Origin: Acidimicrobiales bacterium
GTDB lineage: Bacteria; Actinomycetota; Acidimicrobiia; Acidimicrobiales; SZUA-35
NCBI GenBank assembly: GCA_020628305.1
Contig: JAHDFH010000010.1
Coordinates: 10,362-49,187 of the forward strand
Direction of reading: 5' to 3'
Length of the DNA: 38,826 nucleotides
A model generated the notes under the pieces. That model worked only from the letters and a program-made list of their open reading frames with translations, searched no databases and was not told where the DNA came from. Shown here piece by piece: positions 1-8,409 of this stretch. How positions within the stretch are numbered: position 1 is the first letter of the stretch; each line of letters starts with the position of its first letter. The position numbers were made by a program, and so were the translations under genes.

Positions 1-315
1 AGACTTTAAGATACTGAATTGTACAGCTCCCCCGGTAGCAGCACCGCCTGGGATAACGCGACTTCCAGCATTAGACACCAGCTGGCTCTTAATGATCGCA
101 CGCCAAGAAGCACCTGGCAGAACCAGTTTGAACATGTACCAAATGCAAGAAAAACTTAGGGCTTCAAACCCTGCCATCAGTAGATACGCCCACACTGGCA
201 GCTGAGACAAGCGATCATAGGATGAAAGCACACGCCAAATCCGATCACGGAGCAGAAAAACTACTAACGCTAGAAGCAAAACATATGCAGCAGATCTGAT
301 AAGCCGGCGGTTCAC
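1..315 (-). CDS. LPG-synthase/UPF0104-type integral membrane protein, N-terminal part
   Basis: Reading the minus strand from a GTG at 315 gives 105 codons open to the window edge, so only the N-terminus is present. There is a short basic N-terminus (MNRRLIRS), a first membrane helix at about residues 7-22 and a second at about 41-66. These are followed by a segment NAGSRVIPGGAATGG (residues 82-96) that matches the conserved polar/PGG signature I know from the lysylphosphatidylglycerol synthase TM family (PF03706). The GTG overlaps the maf stop as GTGA, which fixes the start and implies translational coupling. The family includes lipid flippase or aminoacyl-lipid synthase membrane parts and many proteins of unknown role. 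Without the C-terminus a specific substrate cannot be named. Confidence 0.7.
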   Translation of the reverse strand, partial: MNRRLIRSAAYVLLLALVVFLLRDRIWRVLSSYDRLSQLPVWAYLLMAGFEALSFSCIWYMFKLVLPGASWRAIIKSQLVSNAGSRVIPGGAATGGAVQFSILKS

Positions 316-917
316 GACTCAACCTTGCGCCAAGAACTGTGGTAAGCGTAGCCAAGGCCGGTCAAGACCTTTCCGAGCCAACCTAGTGAGAGTCCAACGA
401 CGTTTGAATAACTACCATAGATACCTTCTACAAAGCTCTCACCAAAGCCCTGGATCGAGCATGCGCCTGCTTTGTTCCTCCACTCACCTGTTTGAAGATA
501 GGAATCTATCTCAGTGCTGTGAAGCTCTCGAAAGCTTACCCTGGTGATCTCAACAGAGCTCTGTAGTGATTCTGGGGAGATTAGACAATGACCTGTCATG
601 ACGATGTGAGTTGTGGCAGAAAGCGAAGTAATCATCTCTCTAGCATGTGTTTCATTCTTGGGTTTGCTTAGGATCTGTTCGCCCAGGGCGACTAAAGAGT
701 CGGCCCCAAGAACCAAACCAACTTCTCCACGTCGCCTAAATACGGTCTCAGCTTTTGAGCGAGCCAAACGGGCGACTAGATCCGAAACCTTCTCCCCCGT
801 CAACGGCGCCTCATCGATATCAGCTGGATCCACGAGTGGTTCCAGGCCAAGTTGCCGCATCAGAGCTAAACGTTGCGGAGAACCTGAAGCTAAAACGATT
901 TGTTCTAAATCAGCCAC
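312..917 (-). CDS. maf: Maf-family nucleotide pyrophosphatase
   Basis: This 201-residue protein has the usual Maf length. Maf enzymes hydrolyse non-canonical or modified nucleoside triphosphates to monophosphates in the cytoplasm and are linked to septum formation control. The N-terminal signature reads LASGSPQR (residues 9-16), where most members have SPRR, so one conserved Arg is Gln. It is followed by DIDEAPL (34-40), RLARSKAE (50-57) and GADSLV (about 71-76), the known acidic and lysine motifs. It lies in a minus-strand chain: its start overlaps the acetyltransferase stop by 13 bases and its stop overlaps the GTG of the next membrane protein. I chose the ATG at 917 because the family signature begins nine residues later. 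The Arg-to-Gln change may alter substrate choice but does not remove the catalytic aspartate. Confidence 0.9.
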   Translation of the reverse strand: MADLEQIVLASGSPQRLALMRQLGLEPLVDPADIDEAPLTGEKVSDLVARLARSKAETVFRRRGEVGLVLGADSLVALGEQILSKPKNETHAREMITSLSATTHIVMTGHCLISPESLQSSVEITRVSFRELHSTEIDSYLQTGEWRNKAGACSIQGFGESFVEGIYGSYSNVVGLSLGWLGKVLTGLGYAYHSSWRKVES

Positions 918-1501
918 TTGTTCACCAGTTCAGACCCCAACAGCTGCCAATCTTCAGAGGTCCAAGCAAATCTGATGTGATCTTCCCACACGCCATTGAT
1001 CTCCAAAAACTTCTTAGCAAGACCTTCGTTTCGCAGGCCTAGTTTTTCAACAACTCGCAGAGACGCATCGTTTCGAGGAACGATAGCTATTTCTAGTCGA
1101 TGAAGCTCTAGATCTTCAAAGGCATACTGCATCAAGAGCACGAGACCTTCGGGTACGTATCCGTTACCGGCAAACCCCTCGGCAATCCAATAGCCAACTT
1201 GCCCACTTTGGAACGGGCCGCGTTGCACAGAGTTTAGATTTATCTCGCCGGCCAACACTCCGTTGACAAATAGGCCAAAGCCGTAACCAACACCAAACTG
1301 GATGTCTCTATCACGTGACGAGCAACGAAGCGCAAAGGCAGACTTATCAGCCGCAGGATCGGCGCTATGGTTTTGTAGAGGCTCCCATTTTGTTAACCAA
1401 GCTTGATTTTCGTTGCGAACCTTGGACCAGGCAGCAAAGTCAGACAGCTCCAGTGGCCTCAACGTGACACGGGCGCCAACTAGCTGTTTAGCTGAGCTCA
1501 T
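905..1501 (-). CDS. GNAT N-acetyltransferase, RimJ/RimL type
   Basis: The 198-residue protein opens with VGARVTLRPLELSDFAAW (residues 8-25), the typical beginning of the RimJ/RimL branch of GNAT enzymes. It contains the acetyl-CoA binding stretch VGYWIAEGFAGNGYVPEG (about 102-119), where the Q/RxxGxG/A motif appears as a relaxed version. The region LHRLEIAIVPRNDASLRVVE (about 133-152) is the classical family motif followed by EKLGLRNEG. RimJ/RimL enzymes acetylate the N-terminal amino group of ribosomal proteins; many relatives act on other targets. It is embedded in the eno-maf operon and overlaps both neighbours by 13-14 bases, so it is co-translated with them. The substrate cannot be read from the sequence. 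Confidence 0.85.
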   Translation of the reverse strand: MSSAKQLVGARVTLRPLELSDFAAWSKVRNENQAWLTKWEPLQNHSADPAADKSAFALRCSSRDRDIQFGVGYGFGLFVNGVLAGEINLNSVQRGPFQSGQVGYWIAEGFAGNGYVPEGLVLLMQYAFEDLELHRLEIAIVPRNDASLRVVEKLGLRNEGLAKKFLEINGVWEDHIRFAWTSEDWQLLGSELVNKWLI

Positions 1502-1982
1502 CTCCCAAGCCTACAACAATATTCGGGTAGTTAAGCTGACGCAAAGTTTCAACCAGGATGAGAGTTGCTCCTAACAATCGGGATTCACCCCCAGCAGTTA
1601 CCCCAGGATTGGTCGCTCTCGAAGCATTTGATTCAGTTGCAATCCATCGAAATAGCTCTTCTATCGCTTCAGATGTCATTGCATGCCCACCCATGTTGGC
1701 TGCGACAGACCCATCGCCAAGCTCTACTGCCGCAATTTCAGCAACACAGCCTGAACCTTTAATAGATGCAACTGCTGGGATCTGGAGCTCAGCCACGAGT
1801 TCATCAACATACAGCTCGGCCACTGAAAGCGCAGCTGAAAGTTCTTCTGGCTTAGGCGGGTCGCTCTCTATGTACATATCACAAACATTCAAGGCTCCCA
1901 AGGGGAAAGAAACGACGCGTTCTCCCACCTTGAGTGAAGTCTGGGCATCAGAAATTTCGATCTCTAGTTCAGGATTCATCAA
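1488..1982 (-). CDS. Half-length Ppx/GppA-like protein (C-terminal lobe only)
   Basis: This 164-residue protein sits where actinobacteria normally carry a full (about 310-residue) exopolyphosphatase/guanosine-pentaphosphatase gene, directly after DUF501. It resembles only the second lobe of that fold: FPLGALNV (residues 26-33) corresponds to the LPLGAVRL region, ESDPP (39-43) follows as in the family, GSGCVAEIAAVELG (about 76-89) matches the second glycine turn, and NPGVTAGGESRLLGATLILVE corresponds to the PGV...R...I/LGG region. The first lobe with the DxGSNT phosphate-binding motif is missing, and the DIGGGSTE motif is replaced by EIEISDAQTSL. The start ATG overlaps the DUF501 stop by 14 bases, so no room is left for the missing half. 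Phosphatase activity is therefore unlikely. It could be a regulatory remnant or a partner subunit; the homology itself is my inference from motif order and position. Confidence 0.65.
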   Translation of the reverse strand: MMNPELEIEISDAQTSLKVGERVVSFPLGALNVCDMYIESDPPKPEELSAALSVAELYVDELVAELQIPAVASIKGSGCVAEIAAVELGDGSVAANMGGHAMTSEAIEELFRWIATESNASRATNPGVTAGGESRLLGATLILVETLRQLNYPNIVVGLGDELS

Positions 1983-2475
1983 GGTCTTCTAACTGAATCA
2001 AGCCTGGTTTATCTGGATCATAGGCTTCCCCAGTTGAAACCAGTTTGTCGTGCACCCAAGAACCTACCGGGTCCTGGGCGGCTATCAGGTAGTTTGCATA
2101 ATGGGCATGCAAACACTTAACACCGCGCCTTGTACCCCCCACCCCACCACTCGGGAGGTACTGCGCATCTAGACCGGCTAAGTGCTCGTTCCGGAGATCT
2201 TCGTAGAGTGTGTGGGCATTGGCAATCTCGTCATCTGAAAGGTCTAGCTGGACCTGCTTAACAGCCCCTGTGGATTCGAGCCTTCCGATTACCTTAACGA
2301 GATATGGATCAACCAGCCAATACAAGGTAGGCATTGGCCTTCCCGAGTACTGAATCGGCGCATTTCTAATGACCACTGGAGACTCGTCGGTTCTTCGAAC
2401 CTCCACCCAATAGTCGCCCTGAGGCTTCCTGCCTAGCAGTGCCGTCATCAAAGGGATATCAGTATTCTTCTGCAT
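1969..2475 (-). CDS. DUF501 domain protein
   Basis: This 168-residue protein has the DUF501 pattern: an opening ALLGRKPQGDYWVEVR (about residues 12-27), a central PTLYWLVDPYLVKVIGRLES segment (about 49-68) and the closing GVKCLHAHYANYLIAAQDPVG (starting near residue 118), with a Cys-x-His-x-His cluster that could bind a metal. The gene sits between ftsB and the Ppx/GppA position, which is its usual actinobacterial place. No biochemical role is established for the family. The start ATG at 2475 lies seven bases after the ftsB stop. Operon context suggests growth- or division-linked housekeeping, but that is inference from neighbours only. Confidence 0.88.
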   Translation of the reverse strand: MQKNTDIPLMTALLGRKPQGDYWVEVRRTDESPVVIRNAPIQYSGRPMPTLYWLVDPYLVKVIGRLESTGAVKQVQLDLSDDEIANAHTLYEDLRNEHLAGLDAQYLPSGGVGGTRRGVKCLHAHYANYLIAAQDPVGSWVHDKLVSTGEAYDPDKPGLIQLEDLDES

Positions 2476-2482
2476 TAGCCGC

Positions 2483-2781
2483 CTACTCGTTTAGATCGAT
2501 AACTCGATAGCTTTCTTCACCCGGCCGAACTAACCCAAAATCTTCACGTGCCCTACGCTCTATCTCGGCGTCACTTTGCAAAAGCTCAAGCTCTGCGGTG
2601 AGCCTCTCAATATCATCTGTCAACTGTACAATTTCTTGCTGAGCAGCTTCTTTTCGACCTGACTGAGCACTCCACGTGCGTGCCGGCAACGCAATAAACC
2701 CAACGACAACACTCAGGCCAAGGAATGCTCCAGCACCCCAAACTAGTGCGGTTTTTGGATTAATGGAGCGTAAACGTTGCA

Positions 2782-2782
<1 letters not shown>
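2483..2782 (-). CDS. ftsB: FtsB/DivIC-type septum formation initiator
   Basis: The 99-residue protein has a single membrane helix at about residues 13-31. It is followed by a coiled coil (EAAQQEIVQLTDDIERL and the next 15 residues) and a C-terminal ERRAREDFGLVRPGE segment (about 76-90), the standard FtsB/DivIC signature. The protein belongs to the FtsB-FtsL-FtsQ divisome subcomplex at the cytoplasmic membrane. It starts with GTG at 2782, overlapping the enolase stop by one base (TAGTG), so it is probably coupled to eno. This eno-ftsB pairing is widely conserved. The short cytoplasmic N-terminus and the size are normal for the family. Confidence 0.92.
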
Positions 2783-4116
<1,334 letters not shown>

Positions 4117-4167
4117 CTAGCAAATTTACTCAGGAGCGCCAGGCATCATACGATAAATTGTGATGCA

Positions 4168-5937
4168 CTATTCACCAGCGTTATCAGCCCTGCGCTGAAC
4201 TCTGGTGAGCTCACGCAAATTGGCGATAAATAAGACAATAGCTGCTCCGACAATGGTTAAACCAATCACATATAGAGAGATTGTGATCACACCACTTAGC
4301 AAGGCATTCAAAGTTATCCACAGCAACAAGGTACCGGCGTAAACAATTAATAGTCTCCAAACGGCCTGAAATAGTCTTCTAGCCAAAAGCTCGAGAAGAT
4401 AGAAAAAGGCCGACAATCCAACGACGAAGCCGGCAACGCCATAACCGTCGTAGACAAACGTTCGCCCGAAGAGTTCTAGCCGCAAATCAAGTGAGTTAAA
4501 CAAAAAGATAGACGCCAAAGCCATCAAAAGAAGCGGAACACTCAAAGCAGCCCATATTGAGAGAACCCAACCAGACTCTTGAGGAGGGGGAATTGCTACA
4601 GCTGGCCTATTAAGGTGAGCTCGATAGTCATCCACGATCGTTTCACCACCGAGTAGCCGAGACTTTAAGTCTTCTAACTGAGTGCGATAGCGAAGAAGCG
4701 TACTTATTTTGTCAGATTCAAGCTCCGTCTTTTTCTCATCCACTGCCTTTGTTGTGAGAGGAATTCCTCGAGAAGTCAACTCCACTTCGGATTCAATCTT
4801 AACAAGCTCGGTCTCGATCTGTTCAAGTGTGAGACTGCTGGCGGATCTGGACGGGGGGACAGTTCCGTGGAGCCCCACAAATCCAACAGGATCTGACCAA
4901 GAGAACCTAACCTGTCCTCCACGTCCATACTTGGGCCCGCCGGGCCCACGTTCAGAAGAGGTTGGATCTTTAGTGTCTAGCCCCCACAGACCTCGAAAAT
5001 CACCAAAACAGTTGTTGGAATCATCTAAATGCCTAATGTTCCAATCCGAAATCTGTTCACCATCTCCAACTGCGATGTCAACAAACGGCACACCCAACGC
5101 TGGACCAAGCCCGCGCTGTGCAGCTTCATCGGGTATCCGCAGTGCCGCTCGTGCCCATCTTTGTAAACGTAATAGCCAACTCATTCCGGGGACTTCTAGA
5201 CGGGTCACATAGTCACCAGGTTTAAAATAGTGGGCGTGCGAACCCGCACCAGCATAGAGAACCGGGCGTTCGCCTTCTTTGACCAATTCATCATCGAGCC
5301 AGTGACGACGCAAGTCTGGACCTCGATAGTCATGGTTCGACGCCGCCACCCAGACAGGACTCTTATCCTCAGGGTCACAATAGACCCAGATCTGCTCCCA
5401 ATCGCCTTCATGGTCGTTTAGCCCTCTGTAGGTGCTGCGCCAGTCGTTCATAACGTAGAAGTACGCATAGTGAAGAACTGTCCAACCAGCGATGTTTACA
5501 ACTCGTCCGTACACCACAGGGTCTGCTTGCAGATTCAGCTCATCAACCTTGATTGCCGCTGCGGGAGTAGTCATACGAGGCGTAGTTGGACGCAAGAAGA
5601 CACTTAGCTGAAAAAGTGCGTCTAGAATTCGGCCAAAGATTCCAACTCTGCCCAATCTGTTTCCCAGAAGACCCCTGGCCAGCCTTTTGGCTTGCTCTCC
5701 CACAACCTTACGGCGGTCTTGTTCGGTTACCAGCTGTAGATAAGCATTGCTTCCTAACGAACGCGTTAGCTTATGAGTCTTCGCTTCTCCCTGGACAGCG
5801 ACAATTTCGCCATCGACTACAAGACAGCTTGCTTGAATGAAGCTCTCAATATCTGTTGGAAAGAAAATTTCTCGTGAGTCGAACTTGAGAATTGGTGCGT
5901 GCTTGCCTAACAGTTCGAGCTGGTCTGCATTACTCAT
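4168..5937 (-). CDS. Vps62/DUF946-like domain protein with four C-terminal membrane helices
   Basis: This 589-residue protein is not a standard actinobacterial gene. Residues about 1-365 resemble the Vps62/DUF946 family: APILKFDSREIFFPTDIESF (14-33), a metal-site-like NDHEGDWEQIWVY (174-186), VAASNHDYRG (197-206), a second motif LYAGAGSHAHYFKPGDY (227-243), and FRGLWG (314-319) with GPGGP and WSDPVGF near 331-353. HEGDWE recalls the HRHDWE metal site of NPP1/NLP toxins, a similarity I note from memory. A coiled coil (about 370-432) leads into four hydrophobic helices at about 458-480, 500-520, 525-547 and 550-574, and a basic tail. There is no signal peptide, so the large domain is probably cytoplasmic. 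It follows the LysM gene by 12 bases as a likely two-gene operon. The function is unknown; family assignment is moderately sure. Confidence 0.65.
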   Translation of the reverse strand: MSNADQLELLGKHAPILKFDSREIFFPTDIESFIQASCLVVDGEIVAVQGEAKTHKLTRSLGSNAYLQLVTEQDRRKVVGEQAKRLARGLLGNRLGRVGIFGRILDALFQLSVFLRPTTPRMTTPAAAIKVDELNLQADPVVYGRVVNIAGWTVLHYAYFYVMNDWRSTYRGLNDHEGDWEQIWVYCDPEDKSPVWVAASNHDYRGPDLRRHWLDDELVKEGERPVLYAGAGSHAHYFKPGDYVTRLEVPGMSWLLRLQRWARAALRIPDEAAQRGLGPALGVPFVDIAVGDGEQISDWNIRHLDDSNNCFGDFRGLWGLDTKDPTSSERGPGGPKYGRGGQVRFSWSDPVGFVGLHGTVPPSRSASSLTLEQIETELVKIESEVELTSRGIPLTTKAVDEKKTELESDKISTLLRYRTQLEDLKSRLLGGETIVDDYRAHLNRPAVAIPPPQESGWVLSIWAALSVPLLLMALASIFLFNSLDLRLELFGRTFVYDGYGVAGFVVGLSAFFYLLELLARRLFQAVWRLLIVYAGTLLLWITLNALLSGVITISLYVIGLTIVGAAIVLFIANLRELTRVQRRADNAGE

Positions 5938-5949
5938 ATAACGATGCTA

Positions 5950-6303
5950 CTAAGTTTCCTGCTGAGGAATACTAAGCATCGTACCTACTTTAAGAGTTTC
6001 ATCTAACGGCATTAAGTTCGCAGCTGCTATCTCGACACCCAAAGCAGCATCACCAAAAAAATCGTGAGCGATCGACTGAAACGTCTCCCCAACCCGAACC
6101 GTATGAAGCAGAGGGTGACTGGGGTTGCGTAAATCTATGAGTTCTTGAGTTTTAGACACAGCAGCTAAGTAGCCAGCGATAATCTCAGGATCATCAGGTT
6201 CGACATCTAGCGGACTTGAAGGTTTTTGTAGCTCAACCCAGTTTGGATGCAGAGGTCTTGGTTTTCGCCGATTGGCTGCTTTTACAAACGCTCGAATTCC
6301 CAC
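5950..6303 (-). CDS. Small cytoplasmic-type LysM domain protein
   Basis: The 117-residue protein has a basic N-terminus (KAANRRKPRP), an acidic linker and one LysM domain at residues 66-113, beginning LLHTVRVGETFQSIAHDFFG and closing VGTMLSIPQ. There is no signal peptide or membrane helix, which is unusual for a peptidoglycan-binding LysM and resembles the small LysM proteins of contractile-injection or phage baseplates; no other such genes are nearby. The GTG start at 6303 is supported by an excellent Shine-Dalgarno GAGGAGGT five to six bases upstream. It is the first gene of a pair with the Vps62-like membrane protein and is divergent from the kinase/FHA pair, suggesting a shared role. Confidence 0.75.
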   Translation of the reverse strand: MGIRAFVKAANRRKPRPLHPNWVELQKPSSPLDVEPDDPEIIAGYLAAVSKTQELIDLRNPSHPLLHTVRVGETFQSIAHDFFGDAALGVEIAAANLMPLDETLKVGTMLSIPQQET

Positions 6304-6415
6304 AGTGAACCTCCTCTCAAGCTCTATCCTCCAGTTTAGTCCTATCCTCCGACATCTTGCCTGTAGAAGCCTATTTCGCCTTAAAATCCCAAGCTGGGAG
6401 CCGTAAATTTTCCCC

Positions 6416-6438
6416 TATACTTGGATACGGGTGAACAA
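6416..6438 (+). promoter_or_regulatory. Candidate -10 box and Shine-Dalgarno deciding the kinase-like gene start
   Basis: TATACT at 6416-6421 is a strong -10 hexamer, with no good -35 at 17 bases. Transcription would then begin near 6428, downstream of the TTG at 6421, so translation from that TTG is unlikely. GGGTGA at about 6429-6434, complementary to the 16S tail, lies four bases before the ATG at 6439. The divergent 6304-6415 stretch also holds two copies of CTATCCTCC (6324-6332 and 6342-6350), 18 bases apart, possibly part of the LysM gene control region. Confidence 0.4.
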
Positions 6439-7260
6439 ATGGATGAAATAGCTGGTTACAGGATAAACGAACAGCTCGGGAGCGATAGCTCTTATGAGTA
6501 CTACTTAGCTGCTCCAGCAGATCGGCTGAGACTAGAGGTTGAACAAGTTGTTATTAAAACCCAGCAACGAACGCTGAATGAACTGTTGTTCTCGAAGGTG
6601 TGCAAGCACTTTGCAGCGGTGCACCAAGCGGATCATACGTATCTTTGCGAGCACTACGAAGTTGGACAGACTGACACACACTTCTACGTCGCCAGTGAAC
6701 ACATCGAAGGTGGCACCCTAGCTGATCCAGCCCGTGAGATCGATCGTCAGGACGTACTAGAAATCATTTCTGAAGCAAGCTTGGGAGCTCACACTCTTCA
6801 CGAAAGCGGCGTAGCCCATAACGACATAACTCCACGCAACATCTTTCTTGGGGCGCTCACCAAATTGTCACAAGTGGGAATTCTGTCGGTCATGAACCCA
6901 GGCCAGACTTTAGCCGGAGCTCAAAGCGCAACACCTGTTGAGTATCGCTCACCAGCATTAATCCAGGGGGAAGCCCCAGGCCGAGCGAGCGACATCTGGG
7001 CACTAGGCGTAACCCTGCATAAGGCGCTGACTGGAACAACCGTCTATCCTGAAATGCCGACAGACTCGCTACTTACCTCTGTACGTCATGTAATCGCCAA
7101 TGCCCCAGCTTTGTCAGATGCGCTCCGTAACGGAGAAAGACACATCATTGAACGAGCTCTTGGAACAAGTTCAGAAGAGCCCTACGAAACAGCGTTTGAG
7201 CTGAATCAAGCACTTGAAGCCGAAGCTAAACGACAGTTGGAGATGTTAGATGAGCAGTAA
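6439..7260 (+). CDS. Protein-kinase-fold protein lacking the DFG aspartate (probable pseudokinase)
   Basis: From the ATG at 6439 this is a 273-residue soluble protein that is essentially a bare kinase domain. It begins IAGYRINEQLG, with a glycine loop reduced to LGSDSSYEYY. It keeps the VVIK lysine (residue 40), a candidate alpha-C Glu (48) and the catalytic loop HNDITPRN (127-134), with catalytic Asp129 and Asn134 but Thr in place of the usual Lys. The DFG motif is replaced by QVG (145-147), while EYRSPAL and the SDIWALGVTLH helix-F motif (about 184-194) are intact. Loss of the DFG Asp predicts poor Mg-ATP catalysis, so a signalling scaffold or weak kinase is likely. There is no membrane helix or sensor domain, unlike PknB. 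Its stop overlaps the FHA gene start by 11 bases, pairing the two products. Confidence 0.8.
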   Translation: MDEIAGYRINEQLGSDSSYEYYLAAPADRLRLEVEQVVIKTQQRTLNELLFSKVCKHFAAVHQADHTYLCEHYEVGQTDTHFYVASEHIEGGTLADPAREIDRQDVLEIISEASLGAHTLHESGVAHNDITPRNIFLGALTKLSQVGILSVMNPGQTLAGAQSATPVEYRSPALIQGEAPGRASDIWALGVTLHKALTGTTVYPEMPTDSLLTSVRHVIANAPALSDALRNGERHIIERALGTSSEEPYETAFELNQALEAEAKRQLEMLDEQ

Positions 7261-8401
7261 CTTCCACAGCTACTCAGGTGGGATTCATCGTGGCCCTGGT
7301 GCAGTAGCAAGATTTGCCAACGTTTGCCTTGTAACCCCTGGTTTCAGCGACAACTTTGATGCCATAGACGAGTTTTACGAAAGACTAGGCGACGACCCAA
7401 CTTTCGAAGAAGTACTACAGCTAGCCGAAGTGTTGATAGCCGAACTCGAGTCCTTTGTTGCGGTGGGCCACAACGGTGAGAGCTTCGAGGCTGCAGGATT
7501 TGGCGAAATGGAAGTCGTTCTAAACGGTGAAGTTGTTCTTAAACAAGAGCCAGGTTTTCACTCCGCACTACTCTCACTAGATGAAAGCTCTGTTGTTACG
7601 CTCCGCGCTGTTTCTGATGAAGGCCAAGTTCCAATTGAGCCATACGATTTGCGCTTAGGTGTAGCTCCTGGCGGGGGAATCACCCTTGCTCCCATCTCTG
7701 TCACCGAACCGCCAGAGCAAGAACTGCCTGTATCTGAAGAGGATAAAGAAGTCGATCAGGAAGAATCTGCTCTCTCTGTTGGTGATGAAATGGCCGACCC
7801 TGGTGCAGACCACGATGATGAAACTTTTGAAGAGCCTGATTTCATCCTCGAAGAGGGCAAAGAGATCTACCAAATATCTGACCTTCCAGAAGTTCGTTTC
7901 CAGCCGCTGCCTTCAACTTCACAGGCAAAGATCAAGAGTCAAGAAAGTGATCTAGTAGTTGGCAAGTACTGTTCACGTGAGCATTTCAATCCAGTCGATG
8001 AACAGTTCTGCAGAATCTGCAAGGTGAGCCTGGAACATATTGAAGAGATTAGCAACGCTCCTCGGCCTACCCTCGGATTCATCATTTTCGACGATGGTTC
8101 CACCTATGGACTGGACCGATCTTACACCGTGGGAAGAAACCCTGATGGCGATGAGACCTTCGAAGCGCTGCGCATCTACTCAGATGCTGAGACCATTTCT
8201 AGAAATCATGCAGAAATAAGACTCACGGATTGGGATGTCCACGTAAAGGATCTCGGATCAACCAACGGAACTTTCATCTGGGACAACAAGAACGAAAGCT
8301 GGTCTCAAATAGCTGAGGGAAGCGACGAGAAGCTTAAAGCTGGAACGACCGTTGCCCTTGGGCGCAGGGCCTTTGTCTATGAGAGCATCGGGCAGCGCTA
8401 G
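7250..8401 (+). CDS. Zinc-ribbon and FHA domain protein, partner of the kinase-like protein
   Basis: The 383-residue protein has three parts. The N-terminus (1-150) resembles the leader domain of actinobacterial FHA/zinc-ribbon proteins (ANVCLVTP, a short helix pair, then a beta-rich stretch). An acidic, low-complexity linker covers about 152-212. Next come a putative zinc knuckle with C241, H245, C254 and C257 in KYCSREHFNPVDEQFCRICK, and a C-terminal FHA domain (about 274-378) with the phosphothreonine-binding residues VGRNP (R296), SRNHAEI (S317, H320) and DLGSTNGTF (N339). FHA domains bind phosphothreonine peptides, so this is expected to read a Thr-phosphorylated partner. It overlaps the kinase-like gene (ATG inside its last codons) and converges on mfd eight bases later. 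What phosphorylates its ligand is an open question, because the adjacent kinase looks inactive. Confidence 0.82.
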   Translation: MSSNFHSYSGGIHRGPGAVARFANVCLVTPGFSDNFDAIDEFYERLGDDPTFEEVLQLAEVLIAELESFVAVGHNGESFEAAGFGEMEVVLNGEVVLKQEPGFHSALLSLDESSVVTLRAVSDEGQVPIEPYDLRLGVAPGGGITLAPISVTEPPEQELPVSEEDKEVDQEESALSVGDEMADPGADHDDETFEEPDFILEEGKEIYQISDLPEVRFQPLPSTSQAKIKSQESDLVVGKYCSREHFNPVDEQFCRICKVSLEHIEEISNAPRPTLGFIIFDDGSTYGLDRSYTVGRNPDGDETFEALRIYSDAETISRNHAEIRLTDWDVHVKDLGSTNGTFIWDNKNESWSQIAEGSDEKLKAGTTVALGRRAFVYESIGQR

Positions 8402-8409
8402 GGCTAGCC

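Noticed and set aside
1558-1992. Plus-strand 144-residue frame over the Ppx/GppA-like gene
   Set aside because: Ser/Ala-rich antisense shadow; the minus-strand gene fits the operon by overlaps on both sides.
4709-5212. Plus-strand 167-residue frame inside the Vps62-like gene
   Set aside because: It is an antisense Ser/Pro-rich shadow of a gene with clear family motifs on the minus strand.
6421-6438. TTG start of the kinase-like gene
   Set aside because: It lies on the candidate -10 box; the ATG at 6439 has a GGGTGA site and a family-like N-terminus.
4168-8401. A contractile injection system or prophage remnant, because of the LysM protein
   Set aside because: No sheath, tube, baseplate, ATPase, integrase or terminase gene is in the window.
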